A stretch of DNA of 25,891 bases from JAYSFC01 sp041913505. Lineage in GTDB: Bacteria; Pseudomonadota; Gammaproteobacteria; Burkholderiales; Burkholderiaceae_C. The stretch is from the NCBI GenBank assembly GCA_041913505.1, contig JAYSFC010000045.1, forward strand, positions 1-25,891, read 5' to 3'. The position numbers and the translations under genes are program-made. Below, one piece after another: positions 7,682 through 14,651 of this stretch (positions are counted from its first letter, which is position 1; every line of letters begins with the position of its first letter). Under the pieces are notes generated by a model. That model was not told where the DNA came from. It worked only from the letters and a program-made list of their open reading frames with translations, and made no database searches.

Positions 7682-8695
7682 TCACTCGTAGCCAAACGAG
7701 CGCACGCGCACCTCGTCGTCGGCCCAGCCCGAGCGCACCTTGACCCAGACCTCGAGGAACACCTTCGCGTCCATGAGCTTTTCGAGTTCCTGGCGCGCCT
7801 CGGTACTGATGCGCTTGAGCCGTTCGCCCTTCTCGCCGATCACCATGGCCTTGTGGCCCTCGCGCTCGACCACGATGGTGGCCGCGATGCGCAGGAAGCG
7901 CTTGTGCTGCTTGCTCTTTTCCTCGTCGAACTTGTCGATGACGACGGTGGAGGTATAGGGCAGCTCATCGCCCGTGAAGCGAAAGAGTTTTTCGCGCACC
8001 GTTTCGGAGGCGAGGAATTTCTCGCTGCGGTCGGTGAGCTCGTCCTCGGCGTACCACCAGGGCTGCTCGGGCAGGTACTTCTCGCAGATGGTGAATAGGC
8101 GCTCGATGTCACCCTTGTTCTTGGCCGACATGGGCACGAACTCGGCAAACGGGTGGCGCTCCTGCATGCCCTTGAGCCAGGGCGCGAGTTCGGCGCGGCG
8201 GTGCACCACATCGAGCTTGTTGGCGATGAGCAGCGTGGGAATGCCAGGCTTGAACAGCGACAGCACCTTGGCGTCGGCCAGGGTGAAGTTGCCCGCCTCG
8301 ACCACGAAGAGAATCAGGTCCACGTCGCCGATCGCGCCCATCACGGTCTTGTTGAGCGATTTGTTGAGCGCCGTGCTGTGCTTGGTCTGAAAGCCCGGCG
8401 TATCGACGAACACGAACTGCGTAGCACCCAGCGTGCGAATGCCCGTGATGCGGTGGCGCGTGGTCTGCGCCTTGCGCGAGGTGATGCTGATCTTCTGCCC
8501 CACGAGGGCGTTCATGAGCGTGGACTTGCCCACGTTGGGCTTGCCCACGATGGCGATCAGGCCGCAGCGTTGGCCGGAAGCCTCCGGCGCCGCGCCTGCG
8601 GGCCGCGCAGCGGCGAGCATGGCTTCCAGGTCGTTTGGGGTGCCAGCGCTGGGTTCGCCTGCGTCATTAGCTACGTTTTTAGTAGCATCATTCAT
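7682..8695 (-). CDS. era: GTPase Era with extended N-terminus
   Basis: Ribosome-associated GTPase that binds the 3' end of 16S rRNA and assists 30S maturation. The protein has 337 residues, against 301 in E. coli. The GTPase domain shows G1 GKPNVGKS (51-58), G3 DTPG (98-101), G4 NKLD (159-162) and G5 SAK (190-192). The C-terminal KH domain carries the VIGEKGERLKRI loop (about 285-296). The extra length is about 36 N-terminal residues rich in Ala, Gly and Pro, whose first codons lie in a copy of the 17-nt repeat. The ATG at 8695 overlaps the rnc TGA as ATGA, the conserved rnc-era arrangement. A later start at Met26 would still leave the GTPase domain whole, so the true N-terminus is less certain than the rest. 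Confidence 0.97.
   Translation of the reverse strand: MNDATKNVANDAGEPSAGTPNDLEAMLAAARPAGAAPEASGQRCGLIAIVGKPNVGKSTLMNALVGQKISITSRKAQTTRHRITGIRTLGATQFVFVDTPGFQTKHSTALNKSLNKTVMGAIGDVDLILFVVEAGNFTLADAKVLSLFKPGIPTLLIANKLDVVHRRAELAPWLKGMQERHPFAEFVPMSAKNKGDIERLFTICEKYLPEQPWWYAEDELTDRSEKFLASETVREKLFRFTGDELPYTSTVVIDKFDEEKSKQHKRFLRIAATIVVEREGHKAMVIGEKGERLKRISTEARQELEKLMDAKVFLEVWVKVRSGWADDEVRVRSFGYE
8670..8686 (-). repeat. 17-nt hairpin repeat, copy 3 (inside the era coding start)
   Basis: On the minus strand this reads GCTACTAAAAACGTAGC: a perfect 5-bp stem (GCTAC/GTAGC) and a 7-nt loop. It lies at codons 4-9 of era and codes part of ATKNVA. Confidence 0.6.
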
Positions 8696-9375
8696 CGGTG
8701 TCTAGCTTTCAAAGTGGCCAGCATGGCAGCGGCCGCAGCCTGCTCGCCCGCACGGCGCGAGCCGCCGATGCCACGCTCGGTCAGGCCCAGTTCGGTGATT
8801 TCGCATTCCACGTCGAAGGTCTGGCGGTGCGCAGCGCCCACCGTACCCACCACGCGATACTGGGGCAGCTTCATTTTGCGACCCTGCAGCCACTCCTGCA
8901 ACGCGGTCTTCGCGTCCTTGGAGGCAGCTTGCATCTGCGGATTGATCTCGACGCCCTGGAACAGCTGGTGCACGAGCCGCTCGGCCCGTGTGTAGCCGGC
9001 ATCCAGGTAGACGGCGCCGATCAGCGCCTCGAGCGCATCGGCCAGGATGGAGGGACGCTGCTTGCCCCCCGATTTGGACTCGCCCTCGCCGAGCCGCAGC
9101 ACCTCGGGCAACTGCAGCCGCAAGGCCAGTTGGTGCAGCGTCTCCTGCTTGACGAGGTTGGCGCGCACGCGCGAGAGATCCCCTTCGGGCTGGGAGCGCA
9201 GCCGCTCATAGAGCAGGCTCGACACCGCCAGGTTCAGAACGGAATCCCCCAGGAACTCGAGGCGCTCGTTGTGGTCCGCAGAAAAGCTGCGGTGCGTGAC
9301 GGCACGCTGCAGCAGCGCGGGATCGGAAAAAGCATGCTGCAGGCGGTCCTGCAGCGCAAGAAGACTGGGGTGCAC
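8692..9375 (-). CDS. rnc: Ribonuclease III
   Basis: Double-strand-specific endoribonuclease that processes the rRNA precursor and many mRNAs. The protein has 227 residues (226 in E. coli). The signature NERLEFLGDS is at 36-45 with metal ligands E40 and D44, and DALEALIGAVYLD carries D113 and E116. A double-stranded RNA binding domain occupies about 152-225, ending GGSRRAGEQAAAAAMLATL. The start is GTG at 9375, directly abutting the TAG stop of the upstream DUF4845 gene (TAGGTG), so initiation probably relies on coupling; no separate Shine-Dalgarno sequence is seen. The stop overlaps the era start by 4 bp. RNase III often controls its own operon by cutting the leader; no obvious long double-stranded leader is seen immediately upstream here. 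Confidence 0.97.
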   Translation of the reverse strand: MHPSLLALQDRLQHAFSDPALLQRAVTHRSFSADHNERLEFLGDSVLNLAVSSLLYERLRSQPEGDLSRVRANLVKQETLHQLALRLQLPEVLRLGEGESKSGGKQRPSILADALEALIGAVYLDAGYTRAERLVHQLFQGVEINPQMQAASKDAKTALQEWLQGRKMKLPQYRVVGTVGAAHRQTFDVECEITELGLTERGIGGSRRAGEQAAAAAMLATLKARHR

Positions 9376-9741
9376 CTAGTTGGTCTGGTCTTGGAAGCGG
9401 TAAACGAGGAAGGCCGGGCCGGCCAGGGCGATCTCGCGCGAATACTTGTACGACACGATGATCTTGTCGTTGCGCTTGGTGACCTCAAGGTCCTTGCCCT
9501 GGATGGAGGAAATGTCGTCGATCGCGGCCGCCCGGTCGAAGATCGCGCGGACATCCGCCACTGTGGAGCCCTCCTTGGCCGCCTTGTTGGCCGCCTTGCG
9601 GATGGCCTGGTACTCCAGAAAGACCGGCACCGACTGCCCGCCAATGGCAAAGGCCGCCACGGCCAGCACACCGATGAAGACCAGTCCAAAGAACGACAGG
9701 CCACGCTGGCGCGCACGGCTAGCGGAACGATGTACGGACAT
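9376..9741 (-). CDS. DUF4845 membrane protein
   Basis: Small inner-membrane protein of unknown function (121 residues), found between lepB and rnc in many beta- and gammaproteobacteria. One N-terminal membrane segment is visible at about 16-36, preceded by a basic stretch (RQRGLSFFGLVF) that resembles a type IV pilin-like leader but lacks the Glu expected five residues after the processing site. The rest (about 40-121) is a periplasmic alpha/beta domain. ATG 9741 is chosen because AGAGGGG lies 8 bp upstream. A start 16 codons earlier would put this Shine-Dalgarno sequence inside the gene. The stop TAG abuts the rnc GTG. Confidence 0.88.
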   Translation of the reverse strand: MSVHRSASRARQRGLSFFGLVFIGVLAVAAFAIGGQSVPVFLEYQAIRKAANKAAKEGSTVADVRAIFDRAAAIDDISSIQGKDLEVTKRNDKIIVSYKYSREIALAGPAFLVYRFQDQTN

Positions 9742-9789
9742 GTTTTCTTCCCCTCTCTGGTTCGGTTGGTATCGATGGGTCTGCGCCAC

Positions 9790-10764
9790 TCAGTTGAACG
9801 AGCCGATGCGCCGGGGGCTGCTGAAATTCATCCAGACAAAGAACGCCTTGCCCACGATGTTGGCATCTGGCACAAAGCCCCAATAGCGCGAATCGAGCGA
9901 ATTATCGCGGTTGTCGCCCATCATGAAATACTGGCCTTCAGGCACCTTGCAGACCACGCCCTCGACACTGTAGCGGCACTGGTCGCGGTGGGCAAAATTG
10001 CTGGCTCCCTGCACGAAGGCGGGCACATCGGCATTGGTGATGATGCGGTGGCGGTGCTCGCCCAGCTGTTCGTCGAACTGCTTGAAGTAGCGCATCGCAT
10101 CTTCGTCGAAGAAGTCGGGCAGGGCCGAGGTCTCGACGGGCTTGCCGTTCACGGTGAGCCGCTTGTTCAGGTAGGCGACCTCATCGCCCGGCACGCCGAC
10201 CACGCGCTTGATGTAATCCATGCTTGGCTGGGGTGGGTAGCGGAACACCATCACGTCGCCGCGCTGGGGCGGCGTGCCCGCGGTGATCTTGGTGTTGAGC
10301 ACGGGCAGGCGCAGCCCGTAGGTGAACTTGTTCACAAGGATCAGGTCGCCCACGAGCAGCGTCGGGATCATCGAGCCCGAGGGAATCTTGAACGGCTCGA
10401 ACAGGAACGAGCGCAGCAGGAAGACCACTGCGATCACGGGGAACAGCCCCGCCGTCCAGTCCAGCCACCAGGGCTGCATGAGCAGGCGGCCCTTGGCTTC
10501 CTCCACGTCCACATCCACCTTCTGGATGCCCATGCGGTCGAGCTCGGCGCGGCGCTGGGCCGCGGCATCCTCGAGCGCCTGGGCGGCCCGGCGGCGCCTG
10601 GGCAGAAACATGAGCCGCTCGGCGAGCCAGTACGCCCCGGTGACCGCGGTGGCCAGGAACAGCAGCAGCGCGAAGTTGCCCTCGATGGCGCCGAAGTACC
10701 AAGCCCCCACATAGCCCGCGAATGCCGCAAGCACGAGGGAGGTAAGTATCTGCATGACTTGCAT
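9790..10764 (-). CDS. lepB: Signal peptidase I
   Basis: Inner-membrane serine protease that cleaves signal peptides of Sec- and Tat-exported proteins. The protein has 324 residues (E. coli 324). Membrane segments are at about 5-25, 30-50 and 103-120. Catalytic Ser131 is in IPSGSMIPTL and the general-base Lys186 in MDYIKRVVGVPGDEV. The conserved box GDNRDNSLDSRYWGFV is at 283-298. The start ATG 10764 has GGAGG 9 bp upstream; a second ATG three codons later is less well placed. The gap to lepA is only 4 bp, so the two are cotranscribed as lepA-lepB. Likely substrates in this window are DegP and RseB, which have cleavable signal peptides. Confidence 0.97.
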   Translation of the reverse strand: MQVMQILTSLVLAAFAGYVGAWYFGAIEGNFALLLFLATAVTGAYWLAERLMFLPRRRRAAQALEDAAAQRRAELDRMGIQKVDVDVEEAKGRLLMQPWWLDWTAGLFPVIAVVFLLRSFLFEPFKIPSGSMIPTLLVGDLILVNKFTYGLRLPVLNTKITAGTPPQRGDVMVFRYPPQPSMDYIKRVVGVPGDEVAYLNKRLTVNGKPVETSALPDFFDEDAMRYFKQFDEQLGEHRHRIITNADVPAFVQGASNFAHRDQCRYSVEGVVCKVPEGQYFMMGDNRDNSLDSRYWGFVPDANIVGKAFFVWMNFSSPRRIGSFN

Positions 10765-10768
10765 CGGA

Positions 10769-12577
10769 TCAGTCCTCCACCTGCAAAATGGCCAGGAAGG
10801 CTTCCTGGGGCACTTCCACCGAACCGATCTGCTTCATGCGTTTCTTGCCTGCTTTTTGTTTCTCGAGAAGCTTGCGCTTGCGGGTGATGTCGCCACCGTA
10901 GCATTTTGCCAGCACGTTCTTGCGCAGCGCCTTGATCGTTTCGCGCGCAATGATGTTGGCGCCGATCGCGGCCTGGATGGCCACGTCGAACATCTGGCGG
11001 CTGATGATCTCGCGCATCTTGGCAGCCACGGCACGCCCCCGGTACTGGCTCTGGCTGCGGTGCACGATGATGGACAGCGCATCGACTTTTTCGCCGTTGA
11101 GCAGGATGTCCACCTTCACCACGTCGGAGGCGCGGTACTCCTTGAACTCGTAGTCCATCGAGGCATAGCCGCGCGATACGGACTTGAGTTTGTCGAAGAA
11201 GTCCAGAACGATTTCGCCCAGCGGCAGCTCGTAGGTCAACATGACCTGGCGGCCGTGGTAGGCCATGTTCATCTGCACGCCGCGCTTCTGGTTGGCCAGC
11301 GTCATCACCGGGCCCACATAGTCCTGCGGCATGTACAGGTGCACCGTGACGATGGGCTCGCGGATCTCCTGGATGCGGCCCTGGTCAGGCATCTTGGACG
11401 GGTTCTCGACCATGATGACCTCGCCGTCGCCCTTGACCACTTCGTAGACCACGCTGGGCGCGGTCGTGATGAGATCCTGGTCGAACTCGCGCTCCAGGCG
11501 CTCCTGCACGATCTCCATGTGCAGCAGGCCCAGGAAGCCGCAGCGGAAGCCGAAACCCAGCGCCTGCGAAACTTCGGGCTCGAAGTGCAGCGAGGCGTCG
11601 TTGAGTTGGAGCTTCTCCAGTGCATCGCGCAACTGGTCGTACTCGCTGGCTTCCGTCGGATAGAGGCCCGCGAACACCTGCGGCTGGATTTCCTTGAAGC
11701 CGGGCAGCGCCTGCTCGGCCGGCCCCAGATTGTTCGGCAGCTTCTTTTCCAGCGTGATGGTGTCACCCACCTTTGCCGCCTTCAGCTCCTTGATGCCAGC
11801 GATGATGTAGCCCACCTCGCCCGCGTTCAGCGCATTGCGCGGTTCGTTGGCAGGCGTGAACACCCCCAGGGTGTCAGCGTTGTACGCTGCACCCGAAGCC
11901 ATCATCTTGAAGCGCTCCCCCTTGAGCAGGCGGCCGTCGACCACACGCACCAGCATCACAACGCCTACGTAGGGATCGAACCAGCTGTCGATGATCATCG
12001 CGCGCAGCGGTGCATCAGGATTACCGCGCGGCGCAGGGACCTTGGCGACGATCAGTTCGAGGATCTCGTCGATGCCCATGCCGGTCTTTGCAGAGCAAGG
12101 GATCGCATCGGTCGCATCGATGCCGATCACATCCTCGATCTCGGCCTTCGCGTTGTCGGGATCGGCCTGCGGCAGGTCCATCTTGTTAAGCACCGGCAGC
12201 ACTTCCACACCGAGGTCCAGCGCCGTGTAGCAGTTGGCCACGGTCTGCGCCTCCACACCCTGCGAGGCGTCCACAACCAGCAGCGCGCCCTCGCATGCGG
12301 ACAGCGAGCGCGAGACCTCGTAGGAGAAGTCCACGTGGCCCGGCGTGTCGATCAGGTTGAGGTTGTAGACCTGGCCATCACGCGCCTTGTACTGCAGCGC
12401 CGCGGTCTGCGCCTTGATGGTTATCCCACGCTCTTTTTCGATATCCATCGAGTCGAGCACCTGGGCCTCCATCTCGCGCTCGGCCAATCCGCCGCAGCGC
12501 TGGATCAAGCGGTCGGCCAGCGTCGACTTGCCATGGTCGATATGCGCAATGATGGAAAAATTTCTGATGTGGTTCAT
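10769..12577 (-). CDS. lepA: Elongation factor 4 (LepA)
   Basis: Translational GTPase that acts on the ribosome, with reported roles in back-translocation and 30S biogenesis. The protein has 602 residues (599 in E. coli). G1 is AHIDHGKST (11-19), switch I ERGITIKAQT (49-58), G3 DTPGHVDF (77-84) and G4 NKMD (131-134). The EF-G-like domains and the LepA-specific C-terminal domain (GGDITRKRKLLEKQKAGKKRM) follow. ATG 12577 is preferred over the adjacent in-frame TTG at 12580 because the product then begins MNHIRNFSIIAHIDHGKST as in the family. No good Shine-Dalgarno sequence is seen. The gene is preceded by an unusually complex 489-bp region with a terminator hairpin ending 44 bp upstream of the start codon, which could attenuate lepA transcription. 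Confidence 0.98.
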   Translation of the reverse strand: MNHIRNFSIIAHIDHGKSTLADRLIQRCGGLAEREMEAQVLDSMDIEKERGITIKAQTAALQYKARDGQVYNLNLIDTPGHVDFSYEVSRSLSACEGALLVVDASQGVEAQTVANCYTALDLGVEVLPVLNKMDLPQADPDNAKAEIEDVIGIDATDAIPCSAKTGMGIDEILELIVAKVPAPRGNPDAPLRAMIIDSWFDPYVGVVMLVRVVDGRLLKGERFKMMASGAAYNADTLGVFTPANEPRNALNAGEVGYIIAGIKELKAAKVGDTITLEKKLPNNLGPAEQALPGFKEIQPQVFAGLYPTEASEYDQLRDALEKLQLNDASLHFEPEVSQALGFGFRCGFLGLLHMEIVQERLEREFDQDLITTAPSVVYEVVKGDGEVIMVENPSKMPDQGRIQEIREPIVTVHLYMPQDYVGPVMTLANQKRGVQMNMAYHGRQVMLTYELPLGEIVLDFFDKLKSVSRGYASMDYEFKEYRASDVVKVDILLNGEKVDALSIIVHRSQSQYRGRAVAAKMREIISRQMFDVAIQAAIGANIIARETIKALRKNVLAKCYGGDITRKRKLLEKQKAGKKRMKQIGSVEVPQEAFLAILQVED

Positions 12578-12621
12578 CAACGAAAAGCGTCAAGTAATTG
12601 AATTAAAACGGCGCGCACAAG

Positions 12622-12653
12622 AAAAAAGGGCGCGTCGAGTGGCGACGCGCCCT
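12622..12653 (-). terminator. Strong intrinsic terminator just upstream of lepA
   Basis: Arms 12643-12653 and 12627-12637 form a perfect 11-bp GC-rich stem with a 5-nt loop, followed on the minus strand by six T residues. It is a second terminator after the degP one, about 360 bp further on, with no recognisable gene between them. It could end a small RNA, or attenuate transcription of lepA from an upstream promoter. Confidence 0.85.
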
Positions 12654-12768
12654 GAACCAACAATCTATGGCAACTGCGATAGTTGGAACTTCATTGTAGG
12701 CAAAAAGCCCGCAACGGAAAGCCCGCACCACCGCCTCCAGGGGTCGTTGCCGTGCTGCAACAGGAAAT

Positions 12769-12788
12769 TTATACACAGTTTATTCACA
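12769..12788 (+). promoter_or_regulatory. dnaA box: Two tandem DnaA boxes (TTATNCACA)
   Basis: TTATACACA (12769-12777) and TTATTCACA (12780-12788) both match the DnaA-box consensus TTATNCACA in all fixed positions. They are on the same strand, 11 bp apart start to start, in an AT-rich pocket. Weaker reverse-orientation matches follow at 12817-12825, 12828-12836, 12839-12847 and 12866-12874. DnaA binding is inferred from sequence only. Confidence 0.5.
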
Positions 12789-12820
12789 ATATGCGGCCAC
12801 GCAACGTTGGACAACTTGTG

Positions 12821-12838
12821 GGCGATCTGTGGATCGCC
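12821..12838. repeat. Inverted repeat GGCGATC-TGTG-GATCGCC
   Basis: Perfect 7-bp arms (12821-12827 and 12832-12838) around a 4-nt centre. The partial reverse DnaA box TGTGGATCG (12828-12836) begins in its centre and runs into the right arm. It may be a protein site or a small RNA hairpin. Confidence 0.45.
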
Positions 12839-12906
12839 TGTGCACTGCCCTGTAACATCCCGCATGGTGGATACAGGCCAGGCTGATATGCCGACATGCC
12901 GCCATG

Positions 12907-12947
12907 AATAACCGCCATTCTACCGAAATCGGTTATTAGGGTTGCAA
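12907..12947 (-). promoter_or_regulatory. Candidate promoter with inverted repeat, directed toward lepA
   Basis: On the minus strand TTGCAA (12947-12942) and TAGAAT (12922-12917) resemble -35 and -10 hexamers, but the spacing is 19 bp, longer than ideal. A perfect 8-bp inverted repeat AATAACCG/CGGTTATT (12907-12914 and 12930-12937) brackets the -10 element, and the palindrome AGCGATCGCT (12954-12963) lies just upstream. This suggests a regulated promoter for the lepA run or for an unannotated small RNA. Confidence 0.35.
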
Positions 12948-13013
12948 AATGTTAGCGATCGCTCACATCAAAAAAATCATCAATGGCCTGCGCCCCAATC
13001 CGCGCGCCCGGAC

Positions 13014-13044
13014 AAAAGCCCCACTCCCAACGGCGGGATGGGGC
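13014..13044 (-). terminator. Intrinsic terminator after degP
   Basis: GCCCCA (13018-13023) pairs with TGGGGC (13039-13044), and TCCC (13025-13028) with GGGA (13035-13038), with one bulged base. On the minus strand four T residues follow. It lies 23 bp after the degP stop and ends the rpoE-rseA-rseB-degP run. Confidence 0.75.
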
Positions 13045-13066
13045 CTGGACTCCGTAGATTGCGGCG

Positions 13067-14539
13067 TCAGCGCACGGGGCGGATGAGGACGTATTGCGCC
13101 CATTCCCCGCGCCGCACGAGCAGGTTGATGGGCTTGCTCTTGTCGGCCTTGGCCAACACGGCGTCGAAGTCCTTCACGCTGCCGATCTCGGTGTTGGCCA
13201 CGGCAAGGATCACGTCGTCCTCGCGCAGACCCGCACGGGCAGCGGCATCCGCCGCGGTCACGATGCGCACACCGCCCTTGACCTTGAGCTCCTTCTTCTG
13301 CGCCGTGGTCAGGTCCGCCACAGTCAGGCCCAGCTGCTGCGCGGCGGCCGAGGGCTTGGCCTTGTCGGTGCTTCCCCCGTCCTTGGCAGCAGCTACCTTG
13401 TCATCGGGCTCGACCTCGGCGATGGTGATCGCCAGATCGCGCTGGCTGCCACGCCGGAACACGGTGAGCGCACTCTTCGTGCCAGGCTTGGTGTTGCCCA
13501 CCAGGCGCGGCAGATCGGCCACCTTGTCGATGGTCTTGCCATCGAAGCGCGTGATCACGTCGCCCGCCTCGACACCGGCCTTCTCCGCCGGCGATCCGGC
13601 CTCCACGGCCGACACCAGGGCGCCCTGCGGCTTGCCCAGGCCAATCGACTCCGCCACGTCCTTGGTGACAGGCCCGATCTGCACGCCGATGCGCCCGCGC
13701 GTAACGCGACCCGTGGCACGCAGCTGGTCACTCACGCGGATGGCCTCGTCCATCGGGATCGCGAACGAGATACCCATGAAGCCGCCCGAGCGCGAGTAGA
13801 TCTGGCTGTTGATGCCCACCACCTCGCCGCGCATGTTGATCAGCGGCCCGCCCGAGTTGCCCGGGTTGATCGCCACGTCGGTCTGGATGAACGGCAGGTA
13901 GTCCCCCGTGTCGCGCTGCTTGGCGCTCACGATGCCCGCCGTGACGGTGTTCTCCAGCCCGAAAGGCGAGCCGATGGCCATGACCCATTCGCCCACCTTG
14001 AGCCGACTCACATCGCCCACCTTCACAGCCGGCAGGCCTGTGGCGTCGATCTTCACCACGGCCACGTCGGTGCGCTTGTCAGCACCCACGATCTTGGCCT
14101 TGAACTCGCGCTTGTCCGTCAGCGTGACCAGCACCTCGTCCGCACCGTCCACCACATGGGCATTGGTCATCACGTAGCCATCGGAGGTGAGGATGAAGCC
14201 CGAACCCACGCCGCGCGGCTGCTCCTCATCCGGCTGAGGACGTTGGGGCCGCTGCTGGCGCGGCACGTTGGGCATGGGCAGGCCGAAGCGCTTGAAGAAC
14301 TCGAGCATCTCCTCGTCCATGCCAGCCGCCCCGGGCCGGCTGGACACCTTCTCCACCGTGCGGATGTTGACCACCGAGGGCCCTACCTGCTCCACGAGCT
14401 CGGTGAAATCTGGCAAGCCACGTACCACGGCACTCTGCGCACGGGCGGGCTCCGCAGGCCACAACAGGGCCGAGGAAGCCCCGAGCGCCAGCGCCACGGC
14501 GAGTGCGCAGGAGTGCAGCGTCTTATCGATCTTGGGCAT
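13067..14539 (-). CDS. degP: Periplasmic Do-type serine protease/chaperone (DegP/DegQ/MucD)
   Basis: Degrades or refolds damaged envelope proteins; in the MucD role it restrains sigma-E signalling. The protein has 490 residues. A signal peptide is followed by an ARA cleavage site near residue 34. The trypsin-like domain has H128 (TNAHVV), D158 (RTDVAVVKI) and S229 (NPGNSGGP). A Pro/Gln-rich loop lies at about 88-108. PDZ1 spans about 280-370 and PDZ2 about 395-488, joined by a charged/Ala-rich linker. ATG 14539 has GAAAGG about 7 bp upstream. It lies 112 bp downstream of rseB in the order rpoE-rseA-rseB-degP, as in Pseudomonas algU-mucA-mucB-mucD. The degP/degQ/mucD name cannot be fixed from sequence alone. 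Confidence 0.96.
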   Translation of the reverse strand: MPKIDKTLHSCALAVALALGASSALLWPAEPARAQSAVVRGLPDFTELVEQVGPSVVNIRTVEKVSSRPGAAGMDEEMLEFFKRFGLPMPNVPRQQRPQRPQPDEEQPRGVGSGFILTSDGYVMTNAHVVDGADEVLVTLTDKREFKAKIVGADKRTDVAVVKIDATGLPAVKVGDVSRLKVGEWVMAIGSPFGLENTVTAGIVSAKQRDTGDYLPFIQTDVAINPGNSGGPLINMRGEVVGINSQIYSRSGGFMGISFAIPMDEAIRVSDQLRATGRVTRGRIGVQIGPVTKDVAESIGLGKPQGALVSAVEAGSPAEKAGVEAGDVITRFDGKTIDKVADLPRLVGNTKPGTKSALTVFRRGSQRDLAITIAEVEPDDKVAAAKDGGSTDKAKPSAAAQQLGLTVADLTTAQKKELKVKGGVRIVTAADAAARAGLREDDVILAVANTEIGSVKDFDAVLAKADKSKPINLLVRRGEWAQYVLIRPVR

Positions 14540-14651
14540 CGTCTACCTTTCTTGAATTACGAGAGACCCAGCCTGCCGGCTGTTGCATACATGGGAAGGG
14601 CGCGTACGCGAATGGTTCCCTCCCCACAGGCCTCCTGGGGCACGGCTTGGG

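Larger units (their letters stand above)
12578..13066. other. Gene-free 489-bp region between degP and lepA
   Basis: The only gene-free stretch above 300 bp. It holds, from right to left, the degP terminator (13014-13044), a 10-bp palindrome (12954-12963), a promoter-like pair with an overlapping 8-bp inverted repeat (12907-12947), a run of DnaA-box-like 9-mers (12769-12874) and a terminator (12622-12653). Its middle is clearly more AT-rich than the genes. A 66-codon open frame on the minus strand (12665-12865) has no Shine-Dalgarno sequence and no recognisable family, and I do not call it. Confidence 0.8.

Noticed and set aside
12685..12691. GGAACTT on the plus strand, identical to a sigma-E -35 element
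   Set aside because: No TCTGA-like -10 follows at 16-17 bp, and it points away from every sigma-E gene here.
12665..12865. 66-codon open frame on the minus strand in the degP-lepA gap
   Set aside because: No Shine-Dalgarno sequence, no recognisable family, and it runs through the DnaA-box cluster and inverted repeat. It is better explained as non-coding.
12578..13066. Possible chromosomal origin (oriC) because of the DnaA boxes
   Set aside because: No dnaA, dnaN or rpmH nearby, only two perfect boxes, and no clear AT-rich unwinding repeats. I report only a DnaA-box cluster.
14540..14651. GGAACC upstream of degP as a sigma-E promoter
   Set aside because: The -35 match is partial and no suitable -10 is seen at the right distance; degP is likely to be read from rpoE-rseA-rseB.
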